From IMG/VR virus record IMGVR_UViG_3300032236_000198, positions 1-35,126 of that record: a stretch of 35,126 bases of DNA. One strand, written 5' to 3'. Positions 7,045-16,795 of this stretch are shown here, piece after piece. The notes below the pieces were generated by a model. The model saw only the letters and a list, made by a program, of their open reading frames with translations, was not told the origin of the DNA and did no database searches. Positions within the stretch are counted from its first letter, which is position 1, and every line of letters begins with the position of its first letter. A program made the position numbers and the translations under genes. This DNA comes from a virus.

Positions 7045-10000
7045 TTAGTCCTCGGCTTCCTCGCGTGCCTGCCGCAGTCCTGGCGACCGCTGCCTGTACT
7101 GGACGCCTTCGACCGTGGCACGCTGGCGAAGCATCTGGCTCTGCGCCGCACCCATGAGTGTGCTAAGCGGTGAGCGCGGGAACCCTTCCTTCCACTTCGC
7201 GTCTTGGAGCGCACGGAACCTCTCGCGTGCGTCCTGCATTCCTGCGCTGTCACCTTCCTGCCGCGCCTGAGTAAACTCCAGCACGATCCTCTGGGTGCGG
7301 TCCTTGTAGAACTGCTCCTTCTCGGACTGAAGTCCGGACTTCTCCTGACGTTCCGATATCGCGGACGTCTTGAGGCCAAGCCCTGTCCAGAAAGACTGGA
7401 AAAAGCTGACGTCCTCGGGCTTCATAAGCGTGTCGCCCTTGGCGTTGGTGACGCCCTGATTGGCTTCCCTTATCGCCTTCGCAATGTTGGAGAACCCTTT
7501 CGGCATCAGCTTCTCGAGGGCCTTGTAGTACTGCCACTTGTGCATCAGATCGAGCGAGTCCGCCACCTGGAACGGGATGCTCCCAAGCGCCGGGCCAGCC
7601 GCAGCTGTCAGCAGCGACTCGTAGGACTTGCGCTCGGTCGTCCCCGGCTCGTCCTTGGCGAAGGGGAACAGCGAGAGCGCGCCGCCCATGCCCACCCGCT
7701 CGGAGAGATCAAGACCGTACTTACCGAACGTCGGGATGCCATGCAGTAGTATGTTAGCCGTTGAGTCGTCGCCCGCCATCTTCCGGACTTCGTCCTCGAG
7801 ATCGAAGGGATCGTTCGCCGTGGAGAACAGGTTGTTGATGATCCACGTGGCGGTCCCCATCGCAGGCAAGCCCATCATGCCACCCATCACGGCGGCGTGC
7901 GCCACGGTGTAGGCCGCTGCCCGGCGCATCAGCGCTTGATGAACTGGGTCCTCGCCCTGGATGGAGCCGTGCACCATCTTCGCGAGCAACGTGGCTTGCA
8001 TCAGCTGGAACTTCCTGAACTGCGTCAGCAAGCTGCCCACCGGGCCGCGCATCCACTGGGGCGCGTTGAACCCGTCGTACGCGCCGTGCGTGTTGTAGAC
8101 CACGTCGTAGGCGTAGTCGACGGCCTTCTCGTGTATCTCCTTGTCTGTGAGCTTGCCTTTAGCCGTGAGCTTCTGGCGCTCCAGCTTGTATGCCGCTAGC
8201 CCGCTCGTGATACGGTTGAACGACTCCACCTTCCGGGTCGCCTCGGAGAACTTGCCCATGACCTTGTCGATCGGGTTCTGGCCGTGGTCATCCAGCGAGT
8301 GGAACGTGCCCAGCTCTTGGTTGAGCCCCACGTCGATGATGCCGCGCTTCGTCAAGTCCTGCGCTGCCAGCTGCATGGCCGCGCCAAGCTTCTTGTCCTT
8401 GTAGGCGTCCGCGATCTTCGTGAGATCAAACTGCTCGGTCGGGTTGCCCCACACTTTCCAGATATGCTTGTATGCGCTGCCCATCTCGGACACAGCGTTC
8501 ATCCACCCATGCCGCCCACCGATCCACGGCGCAGAGAGCATCAGCGGCTGCAGCCCCTGCTCTAAGAAGAACGCGGGGCTGGTGACAATCATGTAAGAGC
8601 CGGTGAGACCCTTTAGTCTATTAACCAGTGTGCTCGGCCTGTAGGTCATGCCACTAACATGCCGCGCCATCATCTCGTTGTAGATGGACGACGCCAGGGT
8701 GCTGTTCTTCGACTGCTCCCGCATCTGGGACATGGTGTCGAAGATGTCGTTGCTGTGCTGCATCGACGCGATGAAGTGCGCCTGCGCGCGGGCCTGCGTG
8801 ACGAAGTTCCGCATCATGTCCATGTCGCCACCGGCAACACCCAAGCGCCTGATCTCGGACTTGCGAGAGGACGACTGGCGCAGCGACCGGATGTACAGAT
8901 CGTTGACCAGCTTGGTGACGCCGTTCAAGACTTGCTGGTTGATCGCGCCAGCGGGGACTTGGTCACGGATGTAATGCTGCAGCTGCTGGAAGGCCAGCAT
9001 CATGTTACGCGCGCCGACGATCTGGTCGCTCGCTTTGTCTGCCTCTATGGCATCGGGGACTTCGTGGTACTGATTGGTGTCCCGCAGCTGCCGTACCGCC
9101 TCCTGTGCTTCGTGGAACGTGTCGTACATCTGGAAGAAGTAATGGTCTTCATCTTGCCTTAGTGCGTCAACCTTTGCGTGGTCGCCGTTGGCTTCAGCGT
9201 CTTTAAGCTCTTTGCTCTTGGCGAACGCCACGTAGTCGCCCTGGCGGCGGCGCGAGTTGTACGGCTGCGACTCGTCAATGCCCAAGAGCGTCTTGAACTC
9301 CGAGAGCCCTTTGTCGCCAGAGACTTCCTTGACGATGTCCCTCACGGCTGACAGCATCTCGTGGTTCGTCTGGAAGACATCCTTCACGATCTGAGCCGCT
9401 GCCGGGTTCGCCTTCTCCATGGCGTTGAACCGCGCTGTCAAGTCAGCGTCGGCGCGTGGCACGCCGGTAAGGTGCGCCAGATGCGCAGGGTCATAGGGCC
9501 ACGCCTTGGCTTCGTCGATGGCCTGGATCATGCCGTTGACCGTGTCGCCGCCGACGCCCTGGAGCTTAGAGTCCAGCCCGCGGAACTGGTTGAGCACCTG
9601 GGTGAGCCGCTCGTCGTACTGCCTACCAGCGCGCATCTTGACGCCCATAGCGTGGATGTACTTCTCAGCCGCAGGCATGTACTTCTTCGCCATCAAGGCG
9701 AGGTCCTCGGTGAACGCCATCTTGACGACGCCCTTGCGCGCCGCGTTGCTCAGCGTGTCGAGCACGTTGCGTACAACTTCTCGGGATACATCTGGAGCAT
9801 CCTTCGTGATCGCCGCGGCACGCGCCTTAGTAAACTCAGGAGAAACCTGGTTCCCCGGGCGCTCGCGCATCCCCATCTCGCCACCGTCGATGGACGAGAA
9901 GACGTCCTCGGCTGTGTCGTGTCCCTGCTTGTTGAACACGTCCTTGATGGCGGCGAAAAACTGCTTGATCTTGTCGAACAAGCCGCGCGGCTGGTTCTCG

Positions 10001-13000
10001 TACTTGAGAATGCTCTGGTCCCCGTTGACCCAGCGGGCGTAGCCTTCCGCCACAAGCTCCTCGTCGCGGTCGGCACGAGACATACGTTTGTACGCCCTGT
10101 CGATCGCGTCGCTCAGGTCCTTGTTTCTGCGCAGCGCACGCACCAGCGTGTTGTACTCGGGCTTGGTAATCACGCCGATGTTGACAATGTGGTGGATCAC
10201 CTCGTGGTTCAACGTGGTGTACATATCCTTGGCGCTGCCCATCGCCACAGCGATAACCTTCCGGATCGGAGCGTACGCGCCCTTGGCCGGACCCTCTGCC
10301 GTCTTGATCAGCTCACTCGAAATATGCAGCCCGGCGTCGTGCATCCCCAGCTCGTCGAGCCGGTCACGCAGCGTGTCGTAGGCGTACTGCCCGTCCTCCC
10401 TCGTGTACGGCTGGTGCTTCGTCTCGCTGCCGTCGTCGAGCCTGCGCTTGACACCGTACGCTTCCGCCATGGAGCGCTCGGAGTTGCGCTGCACCGCGGC
10501 GTCGAGAAGCTCCTTAAGCTTGCCGGGGTCGACAGCTTTTCCTTGCGCCATCTGCCTGAGCTTCTGCAACTCATAGGGCTTCAGGAGACCTGAGTCCTCG
10601 CTGGCGTAGTGCGCGGCATCTTTAAGGACGGAGTCGTAGGTTACTTCGCCGCCTTCTGCTTCCGGCTCTTGCCTGCCTTGCTCAAGGCTATTGCGATCGC
10701 TTGCTTCGGCGGACGTCCCACGCTCTCCTCGGTCTTGATGTTCCCCCCGATTACTTTCCGGCTCTTGCCTTGCTGCAACGGCATTGGGTTCCTCCTTTGG
10801 TGGTTCCACTGGTTTACGTTCACGCGTTGCGGCGTTCTTTTCCGCCACCTCGCGCTTGATCTGTTCGCCCTTCGTCTCGGGCTTGATCGTCTTGAACGGC
10901 CCCTGGTCGGCAGACTTCTTGATCTTGCCGGTGGGCGTGAACATCTCGCCCTGGCGCTTATCGGGCGCAGGCGCAGGCTCGGCAGCTGGCTCACGTGGGG
11001 CCGGGAAGTCGTCAGGTGTCTGCGCCTCCAGCTTGAAGTTCTCGGGGCTGTTCTTCGCGCGCTGGTCCACCGCCTTCTTGATCTTGCCGGTGGGCGTAAG
11101 CATCTCGCCCTGGCGGTTGCTCGGGGTGAAGCTCAGACCATCCTGTGGTGCAGCGTCAGGCGCAGGCTCGTGGATGTCCTCGGGACGCGGACGCTCCAGC
11201 TTGAAGTTCTCGGGCGCGTTCGGGTCGCGGTTGATCCGGTTGTCGACGGCCTTCTTGACCTTTCCAGTCGGCGTGAACATCTCTCCCTGGCGCGTGTTCC
11301 GCGTCGGCGCGAGTTCGGGTTTCGTCTCCCTGGCCTCGCGTCGTTTCCGTGCGTCCTCCAGCCGTTGGAAGGCGTCCTCGCTCTGGGCCTCCATCTTGAA
11401 GTTCTCGGGCGCGTGGTAGCCGCGCGTGGTGTTGCTCTCTCGTGGAGCGTTGCCGCCTCCTTCGCCGGGGCCACGGTCCTGCGGACTATACTCGAAGATC
11501 GGCTGGTTCGGGTTGGTGTCAGGTACTACGTCAGGTTTGCTGAACGCATCGGTCGCTTCGGCGCGCCGTTGCTGAAGTCGCTGCGCGTTATCCACGGCCT
11601 CGCGTTCATGCGGACGCAACTCGGGGTCGAGCCCGTTGCGCTTAAGGGTTTCCTCGATGCGCGCCCGATGGTTCGTCTCGGTATGATCGTTGAGAACCTT
11701 CTGCACGATGGCGTTGCGGTGGCTGTCCACCACCGTCTGGTTGGCCTGCGCTTGCTGGTCGGCAGCGCTCGCCTGTTGCTGTGTCGCTGCGTCGGCCTGG
11801 GCTTTCTGCTGCTGAGCGTCGAGCGCGGCTTGGCGCTGCTGCGCCACCATCTCGTCAGGCGACATCCCTGTGGGGCCGGTCGAGACCTGTGCTCCCGGCT
11901 CCGGTGCGCGCTGCTTAGCTTCCTGTGCGTAGGCGTCGACCATCCGCGCGTTATAGTCGTGGACGATCTCTTGTGCGGCCTGGAGCGCCTGCTTGCGGAC
12001 TTCGATCCCCTTGGAGCCTATGCCTCGGTGGTCCTGGAGCGTCTGAAGCTGCAGGTCGATATGCTGCTGCGCCCCGGCAGAGTTACCTGCTGCGAGGTTT
12101 TGCGCCACGCCGTCAGCCAGATCAGTCGTGAACTTGGCGTCGATCGGGCGCAGGTAGAGCGAGCGCTGATCCTGGGATTTGCCTTTGATGTCCTTCTCGT
12201 AGAAGCTCGCGCGCTGGATACGCTGCAGAACTTCACGCGGGCCGAAGTCGGACTTCACGCTGGCTGTCGGCGTCACACCAAACAAGCTCGGCTGCCCAGC
12301 GCCTGTTAGTGGCGTGGGTGGTTGTCCACCAGCCTGTACTGGAGCCGGGGACTGCGGGTGGTCGGGTTCAGGCGTAAACAAGTTACCCTGTGATCCCTCG
12401 GGCGCGACTGCAAAGCGTGTGGCCCTGATGTCAGGGTTCGGCCCTACATTGCCCTGCGAGTCCGCATAGAGTGGTGGCCTGAACTTATCGGGGCCAGGGA
12501 GCGCCAACGGTGCGGGAGGCGCAGGACGTTCCACTGGGCTGGCTGCCCCAAACAAACTCGGCTGCTGGCCGGTGTCCGCGCTCGCCTGCCTGCCACTAAC
12601 CTGACGGTCCAGGAACTGCATCCCGGGCTTGTTGAGCTGCTGGTCGATCTTACCAGCCGCGTCCAGATATTTGTAGTAGTCCTCGCGTGTATCCGCGTCA
12701 GCGGCTGCGCGCAGCAGCCTGCTCCTCTCAGCCTTCAGACCAGCCAGATCATCAGGCGTGTACTCAGGAGCCTTCTCCGGTGCCTGGGGTCCGATCGGCA
12801 GGTTGTCAGCGGGCGTGCGCCCGAACAAATCCTTGTCGAGGTCGTGGTTGACAGCCGCGTCGGGGCTTTCACTCTTGAGAAGGTTTGCGTTCTCTGTTTC
12901 GGCAATAGGCTTCTTCCCGCCTGTGAACGGGTGAAGCGCGCCGCCGACAACACCGCCGACAGCTGCACCAGATACAGCTTGCTCAAGATATTCGGACTGC

Positions 13001-13713
13001 GCTTCGGGGCTTGTTAAGTCCTTACCTTCCGCCGCTCGTTCAGTCGCCCCTATGATCGGATTGATAGCGGCTTGTTCCGCTGCACCCTTGACAGCACCCT
13101 TGGCTGCAGACTTGAAAACGCCCTCACCCGCCTCCTTGGCTGTGGCTCGCAGCAAGTCCCCGCCGAACGTGCTGACCACCTTGCCGCCCGCACCTCCGAA
13201 GGCCCCAAGTGTACCCGCTACAGCCGCGGCACCCAATGCCCCTGGGATGTTGTCGTTCCCAGTCTCACGCTGGACGTCACGGGTCTCGCCGTAAGCTGGC
13301 ACAGCCATGCCACCGAACATAGTGGCGGCACCGGCTTCGGGGCCTGCAAGGCTCGCCAGGGCCGATCCCACAAGCAAGGGAGCCCCTTCAGCTGTACGCT
13401 CACCCAGATATCCAAGCGCGCCGCCGATGCTGTGGACAGACGACAGATTGGGATATGCTGGCGGGTTGGCTTCCTCGACACCCTTGCCGTATTGCTCAAC
13501 CGCCTCACCGGTTTCGGGTGCTATGTCTTTAAGCGCGGAGCCAGCGCCACGAATTAGCTGGCCTGTGCCGCGCTTCAAGCTCGGGATGAGCTGCGCGCCT
13601 TTCGACTCAGGTTCCGGCAAGTCAACGCCTGCGATCTTGAACGCCTGCTCAGGCGTCGTGCCGTCGTCGAACTTGGCAAGCCCAAGGCCGGGGATAAAGT
13701 ACTGGACGGCCAT
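7045..13713 (-). CDS. Giant polyvalent internal virion protein with zincin motif
   Basis: A 2222-aa protein, last gene of the structural block, expected inside the capsid and ejected with DNA, as with other large polyvalent virion proteins. Residues about 95-265 are Gly/Ala-rich with zipper-like hydrophobic stretches that could insert in membranes. Residues 280-1000 are low-complexity (Pro, Gln, Ala) with six Qxx[LM][FL] motifs at 384, 442, 474, 809, 868 and 921; the last three sit in long tandem repeats. Around 1130-1240 is a zinc-peptidase-like domain: HEVIHH at 1170-1175 and EELVAEGYARW at 1218-1228, giving E1219 or E1223 as possible third ligand. Residues about 1700-1960 resemble the LPD38-type domain, followed by a hydrophobic segment near 1930-1960. 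Start supported by GAGGG before ATG. Exact roles of the domains are inferred. Confidence 0.88.
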   Translation of the reverse strand: MAVQYFIPGLGLAKFDDGTTPEQAFKIAGVDLPEPESKGAQLIPSLKRGTGQLIRGAGSALKDIAPETGEAVEQYGKGVEEANPPAYPNLSSVHSIGGALGYLGERTAEGAPLLVGSALASLAGPEAGAATMFGGMAVPAYGETRDVQRETGNDNIPGALGAAAVAGTLGAFGGAGGKVVSTFGGDLLRATAKEAGEGVFKSAAKGAVKGAAEQAAINPIIGATERAAEGKDLTSPEAQSEYLEQAVSGAAVGGVVGGALHPFTGGKKPIAETENANLLKSESPDAAVNHDLDKDLFGRTPADNLPIGPQAPEKAPEYTPDDLAGLKAERSRLLRAAADADTREDYYKYLDAAGKIDQQLNKPGMQFLDRQVSGRQASADTGQQPSLFGAASPVERPAPPAPLALPGPDKFRPPLYADSQGNVGPNPDIRATRFAVAPEGSQGNLFTPEPDHPQSPAPVQAGGQPPTPLTGAGQPSLFGVTPTASVKSDFGPREVLQRIQRASFYEKDIKGKSQDQRSLYLRPIDAKFTTDLADGVAQNLAAGNSAGAQQHIDLQLQTLQDHRGIGSKGIEVRKQALQAAQEIVHDYNARMVDAYAQEAKQRAPEPGAQVSTGPTGMSPDEMVAQQRQAALDAQQQKAQADAATQQQASAADQQAQANQTVVDSHRNAIVQKVLNDHTETNHRARIEETLKRNGLDPELRPHEREAVDNAQRLQQRRAEATDAFSKPDVVPDTNPNQPIFEYSPQDRGPGEGGGNAPRESNTTRGYHAPENFKMEAQSEDAFQRLEDARKRREARETKPELAPTRNTRQGEMFTPTGKVKKAVDNRINRDPNAPENFKLERPRPEDIHEPAPDAAPQDGLSFTPSNRQGEMLTPTGKIKKAVDQRAKNSPENFKLEAQTPDDFPAPREPAAEPAPAPDKRQGEMFTPTGKIKKSADQGPFKTIKPETKGEQIKREVAEKNAATRERKPVEPPKEEPNAVAARQEPESNRGEHQDRGERGTSAEASDRNSLEQGRQEPEAEGGEVTYDSVLKDAAHYASEDSGLLKPYELQKLRQMAQGKAVDPGKLKELLDAAVQRNSERSMAEAYGVKRRLDDGSETKHQPYTREDGQYAYDTLRDRLDELGMHDAGLHISSELIKTAEGPAKGAYAPIRKVIAVAMGSAKDMYTTLNHEVIHHIVNIGVITKPEYNTLVRALRRNKDLSDAIDRAYKRMSRADRDEELVAEGYARWVNGDQSILKYENQPRGLFDKIKQFFAAIKDVFNKQGHDTAEDVFSSIDGGEMGMRERPGNQVSPEFTKARAAAITKDAPDVSREVVRNVLDTLSNAARKGVVKMAFTEDLALMAKKYMPAAEKYIHAMGVKMRAGRQYDERLTQVLNQFRGLDSKLQGVGGDTVNGMIQAIDEAKAWPYDPAHLAHLTGVPRADADLTARFNAMEKANPAAAQIVKDVFQTNHEMLSAVRDIVKEVSGDKGLSEFKTLLGIDESQPYNSRRRQGDYVAFAKSKELKDAEANGDHAKVDALRQDEDHYFFQMYDTFHEAQEAVRQLRDTNQYHEVPDAIEADKASDQIVGARNMMLAFQQLQHYIRDQVPAGAINQQVLNGVTKLVNDLYIRSLRQSSSRKSEIRRLGVAGGDMDMMRNFVTQARAQAHFIASMQHSNDIFDTMSQMREQSKNSTLASSIYNEMMARHVSGMTYRPSTLVNRLKGLTGSYMIVTSPAFFLEQGLQPLMLSAPWIGGRHGWMNAVSEMGSAYKHIWKVWGNPTEQFDLTKIADAYKDKKLGAAMQLAAQDLTKRGIIDVGLNQELGTFHSLDDHGQNPIDKVMGKFSEATRKVESFNRITSGLAAYKLERQKLTAKGKLTDKEIHEKAVDYAYDVVYNTHGAYDGFNAPQWMRGPVGSLLTQFRKFQLMQATLLAKMVHGSIQGEDPVHQALMRRAAAYTVAHAAVMGGMMGLPAMGTATWIINNLFSTANDPFDLEDEVRKMAGDDSTANILLHGIPTFGKYGLDLSERVGMGGALSLFPFAKDEPGTTERKSYESLLTAAAGPALGSIPFQVADSLDLMHKWQYYKALEKLMPKGFSNIAKAIREANQGVTNAKGDTLMKPEDVSFFQSFWTGLGLKTSAISERQEKSGLQSEKEQFYKDRTQRIVLEFTQARQEGDSAGMQDARERFRALQDAKWKEGFPRSPLSTLMGAAQSQMLRQRATVEGVQYRQRSPGLRQAREEAED
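10880..11420 (-). repeat. Tandem 160-180 bp repeats inside the giant virion gene
   Basis: The near-identical segment encoding QGEMFTPTGK[IV]KK appears three times, with Q codons at 10951-10953, 11110-11112 and 11287-11289 (periods 159 and 177 bases). Between them PENFK[LM]E is encoded three times, near 11030, 11205 and 11395. The DNA is strongly conserved between copies, so either recent duplication or selection keeps it. Confidence 0.85.
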
Positions 13714-13723
13714 TCTGCCCTCG

Positions 13724-15946
13724 CTATTTGGTATGCTCTTTTACGTACTTCACTACGTTCGGGTCCATCTTGTCCGCGAGCCATGGCCAGCTCTTTAGAC
13801 TGCGACCCAGCGCATTGACGTCACTCGCGTTAGGCGCTTGGTTCTTGTAGTAGGCGTAGTTGACCTTGGCGTAACTCTGGCCAGCTTCACCTTCCCACGC
13901 TGCGTCTGCATGGTCTCGCGCCGTCTGCTGATAGCTCTGCTTCTGAGACTGGATAATGGAATGCACGCCCCTACCGATAGCTCCTAGCGGAGAGTCATCT
14001 ATCGGGGCCGGTGGTCCGCTTGGAGCCGCCGCAGGTGCCCCCGGTGTGGGAAGCGCTGTTGCTGCCGCCTTTGATGCTGCCACTGCTGGAGCCGCAGGGG
14101 TTGGACTTGGTGCAGCGTATGGGTTCGGACCTGTCGTCGTCCCTGGAAGCGCACCACCGGCACCGGGTGCAGGCTTGGTTGCGCCGCCCTTCCCCGTGAA
14201 GTCGAGCCTGTCGTCCGCGTCCAGCCCGTACTGAGTATAGATGTCCCCGATCTGCTTGGCCGCCTTCAAAGGGTCCGGGTCCAGTATTCCGTTGATCCTT
14301 AACTTGTTGACATCCTCCGCAGCTTTCATCCGAGCCTGCGCCTTGAGCTGCAGCTGATCGTGCAGCATCTGGTTTTTGCGGTACTCGGCCTCCGCGGCGA
14401 AGTTCGCAGTCTGTGCTGCCTGGAGCGCGGGCTTGCCCTTCATCTCCTCGATCGCGTATGGTGCCGTCTCCTTCGCGATCTCAGCTTTGGACCTTTCCAC
14501 CTGCCGCGACAAGAAGTCGGTCGCCAGCTTCGAGTCGTCAAGCAAGCGCTGGCGCATTTGATCGGGCGTCCCCAAGGCCGACGCCTTATCGAAGACAGCA
14601 TCGAGCGCAGGTCTACCGTCTTCGGTTGGCTTAAATATCTCGCTCTTTGTGATTACCGGACCAGCTGCAGTGTTGATCGAGTACGCCGCGCCAATCGTGC
14701 CGTCCTTGTTGAACTGGAACGTCGGCGTGATCGCGTCGGGATGGTCCTGACTGTATGCCTGCGTCAGCATGGCGAGCCCTCGCTGCGGGTCCGTCTGTGC
14801 CACTCGCCGGGCCTCTGCAACAGACTGGCCATACTTCTTGACGGTCAGGTCGATTTGGTCGGTGGCGATCTTTTGCGCGCCCTCCAGCATCTTCTGCCCA
14901 GCCACCGGGTCGTACTTGCCAACAACAAGCGCACGGTGCATCGCGATGTCTGCTGGCGATCGGGATTGGGTTTTGCTGGCATCGGCATAGCCGACTGTGC
15001 CGTCCGGCTGCATCACCTTAACGTACTTAGCTGTGGGTGTTGCCGTGGCTGGTGCAGCTGCATCCGTGGGAAGCGCTGTTGTCGCGGGCGTGCCATCTGG
15101 GCTGGTGGGCGCGCCAGAGGGGCTGATGAACTTCGGGCCGCCATCTGACGCGGCTGGTGCTGATGGCAACGCGGCGTCGGTAGCCGTACCGGTATCGGCG
15201 GCAGCTGTCTTCCCACCGAAGGCGCGGGACTGCGCCCTAGCCCATCCCTCGTCCGAAAGCGGAAACTCGCCACCGGCTTCCTGACGGGCCATAGCTTTCG
15301 TGAGCGCAATGCCGCGTGGGCTCGCCAACACTTGAGGCGTGAGCACTTCACCGGGCGCGATACCGGTAGCCTTGGATACCAGTGCAGTGTACTGCGGAGA
15401 ACTGTTGCCGCCGCTCCACTTTGTGATCGCTGCGCTAAGCGGCATCCCTGTGTACTTCTCATTCAGGAGCGCGAAGTGCGCAGCTGCGCCGGACTCCGCG
15501 TCGGGGAAGATCGCGATCTTGTTGCCCTGCCCTGTACCATCGTTCAGGCTCTGATAGCTGGTTGCTCCAAAACGTGACGCGATAGGGTTCGGCCACATTG
15601 CGCCAGGGTTGTTGCTCCTAACCGAAGCGACGCCACCTTTGGCTGGAGCCACCTCTGTGTAAGATGGAGCGGGAGCTGCAGGGTTCGTAGGCGACACAGT
15701 CGCGCCCGGTGCTGCGCTGTACTCCGGGACGTTCAGTTCATCCAGCATCTGGTTGTGGCGCTCGTTCTCTTTACGAGCCCATCCGAACTGCTCGACGTTG
15801 CGGCCTTCTGCTGCTTGCTTAAGCTTGAGTTCCTGATCCTCGCGGTCGGACTTTAACTGCTCGAGCCGCAGCTTCTGCGCAGTATCAATACCTTCTGCTG
15901 CGCCTCCAGCGAAATTGGATGCGATCGCTAATGCTCCAGCGGCCAT
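13724..15946 (-). CDS. Internal virion protein with possible peptidoglycan-active domain
   Basis: A 740-aa protein between two other internal virion proteins. Residues 20-75 are charged and coiled-coil-like. Residues about 106-225 form a compact domain that begins VRSNNPGAMWP, resembling the R-x-N-N-P-G domain of phage virion proteins thought to act on peptidoglycan; it also contains SLNDGTGQGNKIAIF and SGGNSSPQYTAL. The middle is helical, and two Ala/Pro/Thr-rich linkers lie near 255-320 and 595-660. The likely job is to help DNA ejection across the envelope, by analogy with T7 gp15/gp16 and P22 ejection proteins. No catalytic residue can be named with certainty. Start supported by TTAGGAG eight bases before ATG; the stop lies ten bases from the next gene's start. 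Confidence 0.75.
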   Translation of the reverse strand: MAAGALAIASNFAGGAAEGIDTAQKLRLEQLKSDREDQELKLKQAAEGRNVEQFGWARKENERHNQMLDELNVPEYSAAPGATVSPTNPAAPAPSYTEVAPAKGGVASVRSNNPGAMWPNPIASRFGATSYQSLNDGTGQGNKIAIFPDAESGAAAHFALLNEKYTGMPLSAAITKWSGGNSSPQYTALVSKATGIAPGEVLTPQVLASPRGIALTKAMARQEAGGEFPLSDEGWARAQSRAFGGKTAAADTGTATDAALPSAPAASDGGPKFISPSGAPTSPDGTPATTALPTDAAAPATATPTAKYVKVMQPDGTVGYADASKTQSRSPADIAMHRALVVGKYDPVAGQKMLEGAQKIATDQIDLTVKKYGQSVAEARRVAQTDPQRGLAMLTQAYSQDHPDAITPTFQFNKDGTIGAAYSINTAAGPVITKSEIFKPTEDGRPALDAVFDKASALGTPDQMRQRLLDDSKLATDFLSRQVERSKAEIAKETAPYAIEEMKGKPALQAAQTANFAAEAEYRKNQMLHDQLQLKAQARMKAAEDVNKLRINGILDPDPLKAAKQIGDIYTQYGLDADDRLDFTGKGGATKPAPGAGGALPGTTTGPNPYAAPSPTPAAPAVAASKAAATALPTPGAPAAAPSGPPAPIDDSPLGAIGRGVHSIIQSQKQSYQQTARDHADAAWEGEAGQSYAKVNYAYYKNQAPNASDVNALGRSLKSWPWLADKMDPNVVKYVKEHTK

Positions 15947-15955
15947 TGTAGTCTC

Positions 15956-16795
15956 CTAACCAATTCCTGGAATGCCATACTTGCCTATTGCTGCGCCACC
16001 GAGCGTACCGAACAGCTTGCCCAGCCCTGTCCCAAGGCTCGTCGACGCGTCTGCCGCGATGTTGGCCGAGCCGAGCTTGGCCCACGCGTCCACGTTGTTG
16101 TTGTAGCCGGACAGCGCCGTGTTGTAGCCCGCCATAGGCACAGACGCCGCACTGTTCGTGCCACTCAGCGCAGAGTTCGCAACACCAAACGCGCCGTTCG
16201 TTGCGGCTCCAGCTGCGCTTCCGAAGTTCGTGATATTCTGTGCGCCGGTATTGCCGAAGCCTGCGGCCTGGGCGCTCACGTTCATGCCCATCTGCCGGGC
16301 AGTGTTCCTGGCTCGGTTCATCGCGCCAGTCTGGTTAGCCGCGTTCTGAACTGCCGCGGACTGACTGGCCTCGATCGCCGCGGGCGAGTTTGCTTGAATA
16401 CCAAGGCTCGCCATCTGACGGTTACGGGCTGCGTTCTGTGCCGCGATCGCTTGCTCTGAGTCGGACTGGGCCTCGCCAGCTTCGCGCTCCATCTCTTGAG
16501 GGCTCGAGAATTGCGCCGCCTGCTGGTAGAACCTGTTCTGCGCGGGGAGCGCATACTTCTGGTACTGCTCGGCTTGCGCCTGCAGCTGCGGCAGCTCGGT
16601 TTGGAATATAGTATTCTGGTTGCCCTCAGCCCGCGCCGCCATCTGGTTCTGCTGCTGCAGCATCGGGGTGATGACGTTAGTATAATAGTTCTGCGACCAG
16701 TTCTGCGCAGCCGCCGCCGTATCGGCGGACTTCGTCATGGCTGCGCCGATCTGAGGATCGTAGTCGCTTTTCACACCCTTTGATCCACTACCCAT
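15956..16795 (-). CDS. Internal virion (DNA-ejection) protein
   Basis: A 279-aa protein rich in Ala, Gln, Asn and Gly. Its N-terminal two thirds (about 20-190) is helical with many Gln and Ala residues (for instance MLQQQNQMAARAEGNQN); the C-terminal third is Gly/Ala-rich and ends in a hydrophobic LGKLFGTLGGAAIGKYG stretch. This is the look of the small internal core or ejection proteins of podophages (T7 gp14, P22 gp7 type), which leave the capsid with the DNA and build a channel in the cell envelope. It overlaps the preceding acetyltransferase gene by eight bases and is followed by the two larger internal proteins, the usual small-to-large order. Direct homology to gp14 is not claimed. Confidence 0.75.
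   Translation of the reverse strand: MGSGSKGVKSDYDPQIGAAMTKSADTAAAAQNWSQNYYTNVITPMLQQQNQMAARAEGNQNTIFQTELPQLQAQAEQYQKYALPAQNRFYQQAAQFSSPQEMEREAGEAQSDSEQAIAAQNAARNRQMASLGIQANSPAAIEASQSAAVQNAANQTGAMNRARNTARQMGMNVSAQAAGFGNTGAQNITNFGSAAGAATNGAFGVANSALSGTNSAASVPMAGYNTALSGYNNNVDAWAKLGSANIAADASTSLGTGLGKLFGTLGGAAIGKYGIPGIG

Noticed and set aside
9361-12309. Long open frames on the + strand (410 aa at 9361-10593, 566 aa at 10609-12309)
   Set aside because: They lie opposite the giant virion gene, are rich in Arg, Leu and Val without motifs, lack good ribosome sites and are what GC-rich third positions produce on the other strand.
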